A stretch of DNA of 64,000 nucleotides from Nicotiana tabacum (Eukaryota > Streptophyta > Magnoliopsida > Solanales > Solanaceae): contig NC_134085.1 of NCBI RefSeq assembly GCF_000715075.1, positions 139,337,560 to 139,401,559 of the forward strand, read 5' to 3'. Position numbers and translations under genes: made by a program. Below are positions 34,201-46,339 of this stretch, in pieces; within the stretch, counting starts at the first letter, position 1, and each line of letters starts with the position of its first letter. The notes under the pieces were generated by a model. That model searched no databases, was not told the DNA's origin, and worked only from the letters and a program-made list of their open reading frames with translations.

Positions 34201-35770
34201 GCAAACAAGGTAAGCAAATCAATTAATTTAACTAGACATAAAATAGGAATCCAGAGTCAATCAAGAGAAAATCATGATTCAATACTTAGCATATAAATAG
34301 AGTAAGAGCAACAAGACATAGAAAACATGTAGGTTCAACAGTATCGAAAGAAAGAGGCAAGTTTTGAACAATCAATATGAACATAACCACATAGAGGTGG
34401 TATAAGTTAGGCTAAGAACTCAGTAAGAGCATACTCGAAGCAAGGTAACCACAGAAACTTAAACAAGAACCGAGTAGTCATGCTAACACACAGAACCAAA
34501 CAAAGACAATCTAGAAAAATTAGGGCTTTTAACATAGGCGAGTTGAAAAAGCAGTAAATTATTGAATCAGTCGAAATATGAAAGGGGTAGAAGTTTAAAC
34601 ATAAGGAATTGGCTTAAACAAAGTGTAGAAGAAGTTCCGAAAAACCCTAACTTTAGAAGAAGGTGAAAACAACTTGATATCGATGATTCTTGTAAAAGAG
34701 ATTCAAGAACAGTGTAAAATATCAAGGAAAAGACTCAAATCGTTTAAAAATCGTACAAATCTATGAGTTGTAAGCAAAAATTAGGGTTTCAAAAGAGACC
34801 CAAGTAGAGATAAAAGAACCTATTTAGAAACCCAAAGATCGCAACAAATAAATTGTGATTTTTCTCGAACTTACACTGGAGTAGCCAAGAACGGCAAAAC
34901 AGCAAACCCTAGATACAAGTCGGCGTGGCCCAGGGCCCCTGAAGGCCTCAGAGAAGATGAGCATGGCAATAGAGGATCCATTGGAGGCTTAGGAGTTGGA
35001 GGGTGATCATCGGAGAAGACCGGAGAAGAAGGTCGGCGGGTGAGAGGAGCTAGGGTTAGGTTGAGTGGTTGAGAGATGAGAGAATATAGAGGCGGCGTAG
35101 TTTGGAAATGAGGCTAGGGTTAGGGGTCGTTGGAATTAAAAAAGAAAAGGAATCATGAGTGTCGTTGATCTTTTAGATCAACGGTCAGGATTGACCGGGC
35201 CCTGGGTCGGGTAGGCGGATTTAGGTCTTGGGTCGGGTGTTTTTAATTTGAAATTGGGTTGGGGTTGGGTCCAGATTGGGCTACAATTGAAAGCAAATCC
35301 GGTTATATTTTAAATAGCCACTTATTCTCTATTTAATTTATAATAAATAGTTTCTGAAAAATAATTTTATGTACCAAAATGATTTAAAATATATATTTAT
35401 CATTTTAAAAATATAGGGACCAATTTTACACATATAAAATGTAATTATACATTAAATAATCTAATATTGTAATTATATGCAACTTAGCTTTAAAAATACC
35501 AAATGCAATTATAAAAAATGTATAGAAAATATATTAACCATATTTTGGCATAAGAATAGAAATTAAATGACTAAATTACCATAACAATAATTTGGAGAAT
35601 AATTATTGTGAATTTATGAATAAAAGGGAAGGAAATAAATCAATTTAAATCCCTAAAATTATGGGGAAAAATTGTAAAAAACCTTGTGCATGCTTATATA
35701 TGCATGTATATGCTATTTTGAAGGTTTTTATGCATATTTAAAATATATAGAAAAAAATTGGGTATCAACA
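31208..35770 (-). mobile_element. Tat/Ogre-type solo LTR X (4.56 kb)
   Basis: Plus-strand ends are TGCCGCGCCCCC and GGGTATCAACA; as an LTR on the minus strand it runs TGTTGATACCC to GGGGGCGCGGCA. It is flanked by AGTTA. It has no coding potential. It shares the terminal block (GAGTCGCCACCTAAA, GGGGAAGGTGTTAGGCACCC) with the LTR at 60507 and, more distantly, with the Tat LTRs at 36065-39261 and 53214-57854. A short motif, CCTATAGGCATGATATCTA, recurs irregularly at 32260-32730. Confidence 0.8.
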
Positions 35771-36064
35771 AGTTATGAAAACAGTAGAATATAGTATGAT
35801 TGAGTACAAGCATAAAGTCAAAATAGTGAGGAAATATCAGTAAAAGTCCCATAAGGGTCCAAATAGTTGGCACGAGGACCAAATATGGTATTCAGCCCAA
35901 AACATGATGATAGCAAATAGTTTTCAATCAAATACGCGGTAAAACCGTCATTCGGGATGGACTAAGTCACAATCCCCAACGGTGCACGACCCCACGCTCG
36001 TCATCTAGCGTGTGTGTTACCTCAATATAGCACAACAATGTGTAATCAGGGGTTTCATACCCTC
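35771..36064 (-). repeat. E2 5' LTR, piece 2 of 3
   Basis: A 294-bp island of chromovirus LTR between two Tat-lineage insertions. It starts with the AGTTA duplication and ends with CCCTC, the target duplication of the next element. Confidence 0.8.
36060..36064. repeat. Target duplication of Tat/Ogre element T, left
   Basis: CCCTC, repeated at 57855-57859. Confidence 0.85.
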
Positions 36065-38297
36065 TGTCGCACCTCCTTTTTACCGCGCCCGCGGGGGCGC
36101 GTGGGGAGTTTTCTCCAATTGAAGGACAGTCGAAACGGTATTTATTTAATTATTTCAGAGTCGCCATCCGGGAATTTTAAGGCGTCCCAAGTCACCAATT
36201 TTAATCCCTGAATCGAGGAGAATATGACTCTGTTTATTATTCTGCGAACCAGAAATCCTGAGTAAGGAATTCTGTTAATCCGGAAGAAGGTGTTAGGCAT
36301 TTCCGAATTCCGTGGTTCTAGCACGGTCGCTTAACTGTTTTTATTATTGGCTTAATTATCTTGATTTTTATTAAATACTTTTTGTTACGTGATTTTTCTA
36401 TCGCTTTTACTTATTGTTATTAAGGACCCTTCTTTGAATCGAATTACGTGTACGTATATTCGTGTTATAAATTAAAAAAAAATGCGGAATTGTGTCACGC
36501 ATATGTGTACACAATAACTTTTGATAATATATTTATTAAGCAATCATTTTTCGAGATTGTGTTGAATCAAGAATATTTGTTTTTCTTAAATATTGAACCG
36601 CACATCGCGGGTTTTTATGAAATTAATTTAACGCCTTTGAAAAAATCCTTTTATTAAATATTCGCTCGAAATTGCGCGTACGCATAATCCGAATTTTTTG
36701 CTTTTAAAAATATAATCAGGGTACGCGAACGTATCCCTAATTGCGCAAAATATTTGTAATGATATTAGGAATTTTCCACAAATTGTTTATTATATTATGA
36801 GAAATCTTCATTTAAGATACCCTTTAATTCTTGAAAAAGAATTCACAATTTATTGAATGTTGCCCGTTGATTATAATTTCCGCATATAACATGTTCATCC
36901 AAGACTATTCAAATTCAAAATAAAGAATAAGAACATGATTAATACTATTCTTCACAAATACAACATATATATCTACATGCCCAATAATGAATTGTATATG
37001 AAACTAAAAATGATTTATAAAGGGAAGAATATTTTTTTTAAGAACTTTTATTATTTCTATTTAGTGCAAGTCCTATTTCTAATTGTCGTTGATAAAAAGT
37101 GTTGCAATTTGTATATCTCATCTTATTCTCATATACTTGCTTTTAATCTAATAGGCCTAATTATTTATTTAGGATGGTAAATAGGCATCAAATTGATAAT
37201 AAAGGGAATTATTGTACAAATTAATTAACAACATTGCCTTACATGCCACCTATTTGTATGTCTTGAAACATTCGTAGCACTTTAACATCATAATGAGCCA
37301 TAACAACTCAACTCACCATCCACTAATGGTTCTATAAATACCTGTTATCATACCACATAAGAACGTACAACTTATATCATTCCATCCATAACTAAATCAA
37401 GTATAAGAATAAACTAGCAATATGGTTTTGATATTTTCACTCTATTCTAACAACGCCACAAGGCCTAGTAAATGGCCAATCTTTATGTCATGTTTCCTAC
37501 CTTGACAGTTCAAATATGATTAAACTAATGAGATGAAGGGCTAACATTATTACAAAGCTTTATACGAACTTTCAAAGTAAGACAATTAGCTCATAGCTAT
37601 CAAATTGAATTCACTACTAATTAACTAACATGAAACAAAAAATGAAATTTAAACTGATGAACTTGGACAAATGGAAAACAGAATTTCAATTCAAGCTTCA
37701 TTGATGAGTCATGTTGAATCTCTTTCCAACTTAAAATTTAAAAGACATGTACCTGAAAATGAAGGTAGAAGGAGTAAATTTCAGCAGTTGCAGCAGTAAC
37801 AAAATCAGCAGAATATACCAATAACACAGCAAGTCTGAACAAGACCCGTTAACCCAGATGAACAGTGACAGAGACTTGAGAAAAATTTCAGATTTGAACC
37901 GAACAATATTCACAAGCAAACAACGGACAGATTCTAGAAAGATAACATTTCAAATTTCAGTTTCTTTCCTCTTCCTGTTTCAGATTCCTATTTCACATTT
38001 CTTTCTTTCTGTTTTTCACAAATGTGTATGTATTTCTGTGTGTATTTCCTAATGTTTTAGAAATCAGCCTCTCTTAAACAGACAACCTGAAGAAAAACAA
38101 AAACTGCCTTTCTAAATCAGATTGTTTCTCCTCTTAAAATCTACCCAAGATCTCAATTTTCCTTGTTCTAATCTCTCTGAAAACTGAACTCTAAAATTTC
38201 TGTCTGAAAGCTGATTTCTCTCTCTCTGAAAACTAATTTTTTCTTTTCTGAAAAATGCCCTAAATCAGTCTCAATTCCCTCTCTGAAAAAAAAACTC
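36065..38297 (-). repeat. Inverted copy of the 3' half of the T LTR
   Basis: Reverse complement of about 55622-57854 in the right LTR, nearly base for base. It begins exactly at the LTR terminus and ends at a join near 38297. The two segments share TCTTCCC-like bases there and an oligo-A neighbourhood (GAAAAAAAAA). Short open frames such as the one at 37858-38052 mirror the one at 56058-55864. Confidence 0.9.
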
Positions 38298-39261
38298 TCT
38301 TCCCTTTATAAATCATTTTTAGTTTCATATACAATTCATTATTGGGCATGTAGATATATATGTTGTATTTGTGAAGAATAGTATTAATCATGTTCTTATT
38401 CTTTATTTTGAATTTGAATAGTCTTGGATGAACATGTTATATGCGAAAATTATAATCAACGGGCAACATTCAATAAATTGTGAATTCTTTTTCAAGAATT
38501 AAAGGGTATCTTAAATGAAGATTTCTCATAATATAATAAATAATTTGTGGAAAAATCCCTAATATCATTACAAATATTTTGCGCAATTAGGGATACGTTC
38601 GCGTACCCTGATTATATTTTTAAAAGCAAAAAATTCGGATTATGCGTACGCGCAATTTCGAGCGAATATTTAATAAAAGGATTTTTTCAAAGGCGTTAAA
38701 TTAATTTCATAAAAACCCGCAATGTGCGGTTCAATATTTAAGAAAAACAAATATTCTTGATTCAACACAATCTCGAAAAATGATTGCTTAATAAATATAT
38801 TATCAAAAGTTATTGTGTACACGTACGCATGACACAATTCCGCATTTTTTTTAATTTATAACACGAATATACGTACGCGTAATTCGATTCAAAGAAGGGT
38901 CCTTAATAACAATAAGTAAAAGCGATAGAAAAATCACGTAACAAAAAGTATTTAATAAAAATCAAGATAATTAAGCCAATAATAAAAACAGTTAAGCGAC
39001 CGTGCTAGAACCACGGAATTCGGAAATGCCTAACACCTTCTTCCGGATTAACAGAATTCCTTACTCAGGATTTCTGGTTCGCAAAATAATAAACAGAGTC
39101 ATATTCTCCTCGATTCAGGGATTAAAATTGGTGACTTGGGACGCCTTAAAATTCCCGGATGGCGACTCTGAAATAATTAAATAAATCCCGTTTCGACTGT
39201 CCTTCAATTGGAGAAAACTCCCCACGCACCCCCGCGGGCGCGGTAAAAAGGAGGTGCGACA
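38298..39261 (+). repeat. Truncated 5' LTR of T (last 1 kb only)
   Basis: Corresponds to about 56890-57854 of the right LTR, ending GGAGGTGCGACA before the primer-binding site. With 36065-37030 it forms an inverted repeat with arms of about 965 bp and a 1.27-kb loop. The upstream 3.7 kb of a normal 5' LTR, including the U3 promoter region in forward orientation, is absent. Confidence 0.9.
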
Positions 39262-39265
39262 GCTC

Positions 39266-39283
39266 TGGCGACTCTGCTGGGGA
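39266..39283 (+). other. Primer-binding site of T
   Basis: TGGCGACTCTGCTGGGGA lies four bases after the LTR end (GCTC spacer). It is the site type seen in Tat/Ogre elements, thought to pair with a tRNA-Arg. The tRNA assignment is from recall. Confidence 0.7.
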
Positions 39284-40056
39284 CAAAACAGAAAAACCAG
39301 TGTTATTGTAACCCAGAACCATTGGTTCAGGGTTTAAAGAATTCGAGCTTAAAATAGTTGTGTTAATTGGCTTTATTTACTATATGATTTTCAACTGTTT
39401 ATATGCTAATATGCTAAATGTTTTTTTTTACCGCTTTAATATTATTTGAATTGTGAATATATACAACTGCTACGAAACCCCTTTCTTTCTGAGTCTTCTG
39501 AATTTATGGTGTACACGTGCGCGTGACCCACCTTTCTGTTAAAGTCATACCAAATAAGACGGAGTTGGACAAGTAACTAGGTCGGGCAGACTTTCGTGCT
39601 CCCGGTACGTTGCCCCCGCTTCGGCTCAAACTGTACGTTTGGGTAAGCCAGGTTTAGAACAATCAACCTAAGGTTTTACACTTAGAATAACTCAGCCATG
39701 TACCAGATCCCTAGTAGGAACGAATATTTGCATCATATGCATTTGGCCTTGGAGACTCAACACAGGGGTTGGGTCTGTCTAGGACAGGTGAACCCAAAAT
39801 TAAAAGACCATCATGATGCATCCTACTTGTTACTTGTGCATTCATTTGCCTCGAACATGCTTGTTGACCAGCTTAAATAAAATCATGGTAAGAAGAAAGG
39901 AATAAAATGGGTTGTTTTAAAAATTTCGAAAAAAATATAGTTTTAAATTTTTAAATAAAGGTATTTAATAAATAAAAAAAATTCGAAAATGATTTTTTTT
40001 AGTATAAATTTTCAAAATGAATTTTGACTTTATCAAAATTAAATTTCAGATACAAA
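39284..40056. other. Leader of T
   Basis: Untranslated leader between primer-binding site and ORF1. A small open frame at 39698-39880 has no recognisable domain. A TTTCAG near 40049 could be a splice acceptor just before the ORF1 ATG. Confidence 0.5.
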
Positions 40057-42129
40057 ATGAGCACTACACAAAGCCCCTCATCCACAAGTACGAAAGAATT
40101 TCTATGTCAGCTTCAAATGTGGTGGTATGATTTAGGCGAAGACGGTCAAAAATGGGTCGTCAAGCATTTGGGAAATCTCACGGACATTATGAAAGTTAAA
40201 CCTCGTGATGATCTGATTACGGCGTTAGTAACTTTCTGGGATCCTGTTCACAATGTTTTTCGTTTCTCTGACTTCGAGCTTACTCCTACATTAGAGGAGA
40301 TAGCTGGCTATGTTGGTTTTGACGGAAGTTTAAGAAATCAAAGCTTGATATTCACAAAGGCTCCTTCAGTACATCGATTCTTCGGTCTTCTGAACATCAG
40401 CAGTCAAATCAGGAAAAGCAATGTCATCAATGGATGTTGTTCCTTCAACTTTTTGTATTCAAGGTTCGGAAAGTCAGATGGGTTCGAAATTCATGAGAAA
40501 GGCCTTACTAATAAGCAAAACAAAGACACTTGGCAGATGCACCGTCGATTTGCTTTCATGGTGGCTTTTCTAGGAGTCATGGTCTTCCCAAATAAAGAGC
40601 GAACAATTGATATTCGCACCGCAAAAGTTGTGCAAATCCTCATCACTAAAGAAAATCACACCCTTGTCCCCATCATTCTATCAGATATTTATCGGGCTCT
40701 GACTTTATGCAAATCAGGAGCAAAAGTCTTCGAAGGATGCAAAATTTTGTTGCAAATGTGGGTGATTGAACATCTCCAACAACAACCCAAGATCATACAG
40801 TATGGGTCAAACAATGATAATTGCATCGAAAGCTATGAGGAAAGAACAAAAAATTATCAGGTTCCAGAAGGGATAGAAGCATAGGTATCTCATCTAAAGG
40901 CTTTAACGGCAAATCAAATTGAATGGACCCTGGGATGGCTCCCGATGAGGGAAGTAATACATATGTCAACCTCAAAAAGTTATCTACTACTATTGGGATT
41001 AAGAAGCATTCAGCTGTATGCACCACTAAGAGTCTTAAGGCAACTAGGGAGATATCAAATAGTTCCTGATGATGAAGATTTGAGTATGCAAGTAATCGAA
41101 TTACACCCAGAAGCCACTATTCCCGAAGCTCTACTTCAGCAGATATGGAATGGGTGCCGATACTTGAAAAGTGATACTCAAGTCCTAGACGCTACAAAGG
41201 GTGAGATAAATCCTGGATATGAAAGGTGGTTTGAAAAACGGTCTCGCGTGGATGATGTACCAGAGCCTGAACTAAGAAGGCCAACAAAAAGACCCCATGT
41301 TCAAAACTTCAATGTTAAAATCCAAGAACAGTTGATCTGGGGAGAAAAGGAAAAAGGGTACAAAGCAACTATCCATGCCCTAAAAGAAAATCTAAGAAGC
41401 CTCAGTTTGGAGAAAGATTTGCAAGAACAAGAAGCCGAAGGCGAGAAAAAGAGTCTAGCTTGTGAGAATGAAAATCTTCATGCTCGATTCCAAAAAATGA
41501 AAAGAGTTTCTGAAACGCCAAAGAGGAGCTAGAAGGATCAAAAAACCATCGCCAATCTCTTTGAAAAAATGCAAGATTATGATTCCATTCTTGTGGAAAA
41601 CGAAAGGGCATTGAGCAAAGCAAAAGAAAGGATCCAACAATTAAACGAAGAAGCCAGATCTAACAAAGAACGCCAAGATAGGCAATCCAAAAAAGACAAG
41701 GCACAATTCAAGAAGGAAAAAGACTATTGGATGCGATCAGAAGACCAGCTTCGCGCACAACTAGAAGAGGCAAGAAGATGCAACAGAGAACATCAACAAG
41801 CAGACCTCGACAGGGAAAGATCGCAAGCAAGATTAGAGCAGGCCAGACTCCGAGCTCTGTTAGAATCAGCTCTAGATCGTGAAAACCGTGTCAGAGATAT
41901 AGCCACCACTCGTCAGCAGCAATTGCAAGACCAAGACCAACGTCTCCAAGGTTTCAGGGCACAAATCCACGACCTGGAAGTCTTCACATCTCAAAGTTAT
42001 GTAAACTTCCAAGGAATGGATTATGAAAGATTTACTGAGCATGTGCCCACTTTTGCTCGTCATCTAGCAATGGAGTTGGAAAGGATGTATCGTACGCTGG
42101 GAGGCCATCCAGGTCAAGCCCCACATTGA
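40057..42129 (+). pseudogene. ORF1 protein of a Tat/Ogre element, two in-frame stops
   Basis: Extra protein upstream of gag, characteristic of Ogre-like elements; function unknown. ATG at 40057 (MSTTQSPSSTSTKEF). The globular N-terminal half resembles the plant DUF7745/mobile-domain family (FRFSDFELTPTLEEIAGYVG, MVAFLGVMVFPN). The C-terminal half from about 41320 is a long coiled coil (LEEARRCNREHQ, LRALLESALDRENR). The frame is open for 690 codons except for TAG at 40882-40884 and TAG at 41530-41532; no shift is needed. The final stop is TGA at 42127-42129. Dispensable or read-through stops cannot be excluded. Confidence 0.75.
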
Positions 42130-42630
42130 GCAGATAATCCAATATTTGACAACAAAAGTGGAAAGTGGGGCACGTTGTGAGATGTTAAGAATTGTATCTT
42201 TTATTTTGATTTAAGTGTGTGTTTTCAAGCCATTTTCTTAAAGTTTTCAAATGTAATTCCATCTTTGTGTAATAAATAAAAGTGATTGCCTTTGGTCCGA
42301 ACTACGCAAGGTCTGATTCATGTAAGGCATGATACGTAGGCAATCTCTAAGATTCGACCACCACGATAAAAGATATATATAGTAAATAAAAGTGAATGAC
42401 AATTTTCAATTTCAAGAAAGCTGGGACGACACAAACAGCCGAGCAAATGCATAATAGAAAGGGATTATTTGTCTAGGAGCATTGCATCTCAACGTGTGAT
42501 TATATATGTGTTAAACTCTCAAAACTAACAAGTTTGTTCATTTTCAGAATTCAAGTAGTTAGTTTCTCTAAAGAGTATACTGGCATATTATCACTATCAC
42601 ACAAGATCAAAAGGACCAATACCCGAAAGT
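42130..42630. other. Spacer between ORF1 and gag of T
   Basis: Contains AATAAATAAA at about 42271 (possible poly(A) signal) and the first copy of a recurring motif (GAACTACG...CTGATTC...GATACGTAGG, 42299-42340). No ORF. Confidence 0.6.
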
Positions 42631-45600
42631 ATGTCTATCCCAGATGTTGACACAGGTATGGAGATAGAGGAGATGGATGTCGGGAAAATGAAAGAAGAGA
42701 TGTTTAAGCTCAAGCAGCAAATGGCTGAGATGTACCAAGCTTGGTCTACAGGACAGTTACCCCCATCTTACCCAAGTAACCCTGCTCCATCAATGACCCA
42801 AACTCAGGATAATATCACCACTGAATTATCCCCAAACTTCCCCATTTACCAGCACTACCGAGGCACCACCTCTCAGACACCGCAGTCTCCACCTCCAAAA
42901 CCCGTTCCATATTTTCCTCCACCTATGACTCCTGTTTTCGTAGCACCTCCCCCTGCTACATTTTATAAATCTCCAAGTAAGCCTACATTCCAGGCCCAAG
43001 ACAACCAATATTACCCCCCGGAACCCACCCTCAAAGCTTCCGAAATTCATTCAACTACTCCTCGTTTTGATCTCCCAACCGAAATTGACAAGCCAGCCAA
43101 AAATGCTGAACAAGAAGAGATGTTCAGGAAGGTCAAGAGTCTAGAACAATCGTTCAGAGACATGCGAGGATTGGGCGGGCAGGTCAGTGTAGCATACAAA
43201 GACTTATGCTTATTCCCCAATGTACAATTGCCAGTTGGTTTCAAGATGCCCAAATTTGACCTATACAGCGGGCACGGCGACCCAGTAGCCCACTTAAGGG
43301 GTTTCTGTAGCAAGATGCGAGGAGCTGGGGGAAAAGATGAATTATTAATGGCTTACTTCAGTCAAAGTCTAAGCGGATCAGCTTTGGAGTGGTATACACG
43401 CCAGGACCATGGGAGATGGTACACCTGGGATGACCTGGCACAGGCATTCGCATACCATTTCCAATACAATATGGAAATCATCCCAGATCGATTATCTTTG
43501 ACAAAATTCGAGAAGAAACACAATGAAAGTTTCAGAGAGTATGGCTTTCGGTGGAGAGAACAGGCAGCAAGAGTGGATCCTCCTATGAAGGAGAGCGAAA
43601 TGGTAGACTACTTCCTCCAAGCCTTGGAACCAACTTATTATGCCCACTTGGTTTCAGCGGTTGGGAAATCATTCAACGAAGTAGTGAAGATGGGAGGTAT
43701 GGTGGAAGAAGGCCTCAAGACAAATAAAATCATGAGCTATTCAGCAATTAAGGCAACTACTCAAGGTATTCAAGGCGGGGTAGGAGGAATCAGAAGAAAG
43801 AAGAGGGAGGAAGCAACAGTAGTTGATTCAGGAATTTGGTCGGGACCCAGAGGTTCACCGCTTTACTATAATCAGCAATGACCTCGCCAATCAGCTTACC
43901 ACCATGATTCATCCCAACACTACTATCACCCTTCAGAGCCTCATTTTTCCATTAACCATGCTCAAGCATACAATCAGCCACCTGTTCACACCAATTGGCG
44001 TGCTCCTATCACACCAAATACTTACCCATGAGCCTATCCCGGACCAGGTTTCAGGCCTAGGCCAGCATTCAGGGGAGAAAGGGAACAGAAAAAGAAAACT
44101 TACACTCCATTGGGAGAGTCTTACACTAGTCTGTTCCACAGGCTGAGACAGCTAGACATGCTGAGACCAATACAATCCAAGCTACCCAATCCTCCTCCAA
44201 AGAATTTGGATTACACCATTAGCTGTGAATATTGCTCCGGTGCACCAGGCCATGATACGGAGAAGTGCTGGCATTTGAAAAATGCAATACAAGAGCTGAT
44301 TGATACTAATAAAATCGAGGTTCAAACCCCCGAAGCCCCAAATATCAATAGAAATCCAATGCCAGCCCATCAAGAGGCTAATATGATAGAAATCATACAA
44401 GCTGATGGGGAGACAAAGAAGTCGTCACAAACTGTCATGATGATCAAATCTCATGAAACCAAGCCAGATAAGCAGTTAACAGAGGAGAAGCCGGTATCCA
44501 AGCAGAACAGAAATGGTAATGGACCATCTATGATAATCGAGGAAGAATCATCGAGCAAAGTTGCCCCAAAACAAGAAAAGCCGAAAGTGATAGTACCAGG
44601 GGTTGCTAACAAACCCATTATATTCGTGGAAGGGGCCCGTACAGATCGGGTTATTATTGCACCTGTAATTCAGCTGCCAGTCATCAACAACAAAGCCATC
44701 CCATGGAACTACGAATGAGTGACTGTAATGTACAAGGGAAAAGAAATCAAGGAAGAAGTGTGTGAGGTGCAAGGCTTGACACGTTCGGGAAGATGTTTTA
44801 CTCCCGAAGAGTTGAGAAAAACTAAAAACAATCCAATGCCAACAAAGAGAGCTGTGACGGAAGAAAAGGCGGAGGAGTTTTTAAGAAAAATGAAACTCCA
44901 TGATTATTCTGTTGTGGATCAATTAAAGAAGACCCCCGCTCAAATTTCATTGTTGTCATTACTGATCCATTCAGAGGAACACCGTCTGGCATTGATGAAA
45001 ATCCTGAATGAAGCTCATGTTCCTGAAAAGATCTCTGTAAATCATTTGGGAAAAATAGCCGACAGAATCTTTGAGACAAACAGAATTACATTTGCTGATG
45101 ATGAATTACCTGTGGAAGGTACCGAGCACAACAGAGCTCTTTACCTCACCGTGAAATGTGAAAACTCCGTAGTAACCCGGGTATTGGTTGACAATGGGTC
45201 AAGTGCAAACATATGCCCTCTCTCCACTTTAAACAAATTAAAAATTAAAGAGGAGAGGATCCAGAAGAATAGTATCTGCATACGGGGGTTTGACGGTGGA
45301 AGCAGAGATTCATTTGGCGACATAGTGTTGGAACTAACAATAGGGCCAATTGAATTCACAATGGAATTCCAAGTGTTGGACATAACTGTTTCTTACAACT
45401 TGTTATTGGGTCGACCATGGATCCATGCTGCTAAAGCAGTCCCGTCAACACTACATCAGGTTGTCAAGTTTGAATGGGATCATCAAGAAGTAGTCGTGTA
45501 TGGAGAATAAAGTTTAAATGCTCACAGCAGTACCATTGTACCAGTCGAGGGAGCAGAAAATGACCAGGGACCATGGGTATACCAAGTGACCGACACAGTG

Positions 45601-46101
45601 TCGATAGAAAAAATTCCAGAGGGGAAATATCTTCCAAATCCAAAGATATCCTCTGCATCAGTCATGGTAGCTTATGAAATGTTAAAAAATGGCTTTATAC
45701 CCGGCAAAGGTCTGGGTTTATCTTTGCAAGGAATTATACAACCAGTATCTCTCCCCGAGAACTGGGGAACATTCGGTTTGGGGTTCATACCCACTGCCAA
45801 TGACGTGATAAGGGCTAGGAAGCTGAAACACCAAGCATGGGTTCTTCCAATACCAGTCCCACATCTGTCAAATTCTTTTGCCAAGACCGGTGCTAAAAAT
45901 CGCCCGATAACAACAATTCCTAAATCCCGGATCAATCCTGAGGAGGAATTAATTGAAAGGTTCGACAAATTGTTTAGTGATGTGAATATGTTGGAAAGCG
46001 GAGAAGGGTGTAGCAACGCAGAAGTTCAATTCGTTGGGCCAAAAACAAAGCTCAATAATTGGAAAGCCACTCCTCTCCCAATTCGAAAGGAGTCTTGGTA
46101 G
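42631..46101 (+). pseudogene. gag-protease of T (with G-patch), four in-frame stops
   Basis: One frame throughout. Gag starts MSIPDVDTGMEIEEM, has a Pro-rich region, then the capsid-type retrotransposon gag domain (MPKFDLYSGHGDPVAHLRGF, SLSGSALEWYT, ESFREYGFRWREQAARV). A zinc knuckle CEYCSGAPGHDTEKC lies at about 44227-44271. The aspartic protease has VLVDNGSSANICPL (DNGS active site) and LLLGRPWIH. A G-patch-like segment (MLKNGFIPGKGLGLSLQG) follows, as in many Tat polyproteins. Stops: TGA 43879-43881, TGA 44029-44031, TGA 44716-44718, TAA 45508-45510. No frame change is needed over 3.4 kb. The frame ends at TAG 46099-46101. In Ogre elements an intron separates this part from RT. Confidence 0.85.
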
Positions 46102-46339
46102 TTTATTTTGATTTTCTTTCAGTTTGTTTGGGTTACTTCAAGGTTGTAATCCCAAAGCTTATCTTACAGTTTGTTTGAAGTGTGCAAACCTTGTTATCTT
46201 TCATCATCCAATAAAAAGCAGTTTCCTTTTTATTATCATTCCTGATAGTTTTCTTTTCTTTTTCTTCTTTCCTATACAGTTCCTTTTACGCTGGCTCTAG
46301 TGATATGGCATGCATGAGGAATCCTCAGCCCAGTCTTAA
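46102..46339. other. Protease-RT spacer of T (possible intron)
   Basis: A 238-bp non-coding gap before the pol frame opens, with a TTTTC-rich stretch. GTAGTTTATT at 46098 could be a donor. I could not fix a phase-compatible acceptor. Pea Ogre removes an intron at the equivalent place. Confidence 0.45.

Noticed and set aside
36065..39261. A second, minus-strand Tat element inserted at the left of T
   Set aside because: The CCCTC duplication pairs 36060-36064 with 57855-57859. There is no target duplication, primer site or internal sequence at the join near 38297. A single aberrant molecule is simpler.
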